Shown here piece after piece: positions 5,019 through 5,138 of a stretch of 5,138 nucleotides of DNA (the first letter of the stretch is position 1; each line of letters begins with the position of its first letter). The translations under genes and the position numbers were made by a program. This DNA comes from Ignatzschineria sp. Its GTDB lineage: Bacteria; Pseudomonadota; Gammaproteobacteria; Cardiobacteriales; Wohlfahrtiimonadaceae. The notes beneath the pieces were generated by a model. The model was not told the origin of the DNA. It did not search any database and saw only the letters and a list, made by a program, of their open reading frames with translations. Location of the stretch: assembly GCA_030151245.1 (NCBI GenBank), contig JASLEF010000198.1, forward strand, positions 1-5,138, written 5' to 3'.

Positions 5019-5138
5019 CTATTCTATTTTTTGCTCTCTGGCAAGTAGCTGTCTTAATGAGGCATTCGGGAGGACATTCTTGTGAAGGATTTTATAAACC
5101 TGCTGGGCAATGGGGAGATCGATTCCCATTGTTTCACC
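5019..5138 (-). CDS. gpsA: Probable glycerol-3-phosphate dehydrogenase [NAD(P)+], C-terminal end (partial)
   Basis: The minus-strand frame is open from the window edge and ends at TAG 5021-5019, giving the last 39 residues. The readable part, MGIDLPIAQQVYKILHKN followed by ASLRQLLAREQKIE, matches the end of GpsA proteins, which carry a G(V/I)-E/D-MPI segment, a Y..L helix, then a final LL.R..K.E helix. GpsA reduces dihydroxyacetone phosphate to sn-glycerol-3-phosphate, the backbone for phospholipids. The nucleotide-binding domain and active site lie outside the window, so the call rests only on the C-terminal pattern. It converges on the lipoprotein gene, with about 366 bp between the two stop codons. 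Confidence 0.68.
   Translation of the reverse strand, partial: GETMGIDLPIAQQVYKILHKNVLPNASLRQLLAREQKIE

Overview
The window looks like chromosomal DNA of a low-GC (roughly 40% by eye) Gram-negative bacterium, most likely a gammaproteobacterium. It carries a CpxA/CpxR-type envelope-stress pair, a TrkH potassium channel subunit and a tiny Lpp/OprI-like alanine-zipper lipoprotein. The exact lineage cannot be fixed from the sequence. A low-GC group such as Cardiobacteriales is only a guess. No mobile elements, RNA genes or CRISPR arrays are visible.

Layout. (1) 2-217, plus strand: the 3' end of a DUF2233/phosphodiester-glycosidase-type gene. A strong symmetrical terminator (241-268) separates it from the convergent cpxA. 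(2) 304-2469, minus strand: cpxR followed by cpxA, with a 63-bp gap that holds a perfect 10-bp inverted repeat. (3) 2470-2755: the cpxR control region, with a cluster of GTAAA half-sites (2658-2694) over the -35 of a promoter with a perfect TATAAT -10, then an AT-rich leader of about 165 nt containing inverted repeats. (4) 2756-4213, minus strand: trkH. (5) 4214-4469: a divergent promoter region between trkH and the lipoprotein gene. (6) 4470-4652, plus strand: the 60-residue lipoprotein gene, with a clear promoter, Shine-Dalgarno and terminator. (7) 4731-4765: a hexanucleotide microsatellite directly after that terminator, then about 250 bp of AT-rich spacer. (8) 5019-5138, minus strand: the 3' end of a gene whose product resembles the C-terminus of glycerol-3-phosphate dehydrogenase GpsA.

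How it fits together. The core theme is the cell envelope. A two-component system senses envelope damage and probably controls its own synthesis through CpxR boxes. Beside it are an inner-membrane K+ uptake subunit and an abundant-type outer-membrane lipoprotein whose C-terminal lysine could be linked to peptidoglycan. The partial gpsA would supply glycerol-3-phosphate for phospholipids. No terminator is evident between trkH and cpxR, so some read-through from trkH into cpxRA is possible. Nothing here amounts to a clearly new system. The most informative points are the CpxR-box cluster, the cpxR-cpxA intercistronic hairpin, the inverted repeat around the lipoprotein -10 box and the miniature alanine-zipper lipoprotein.
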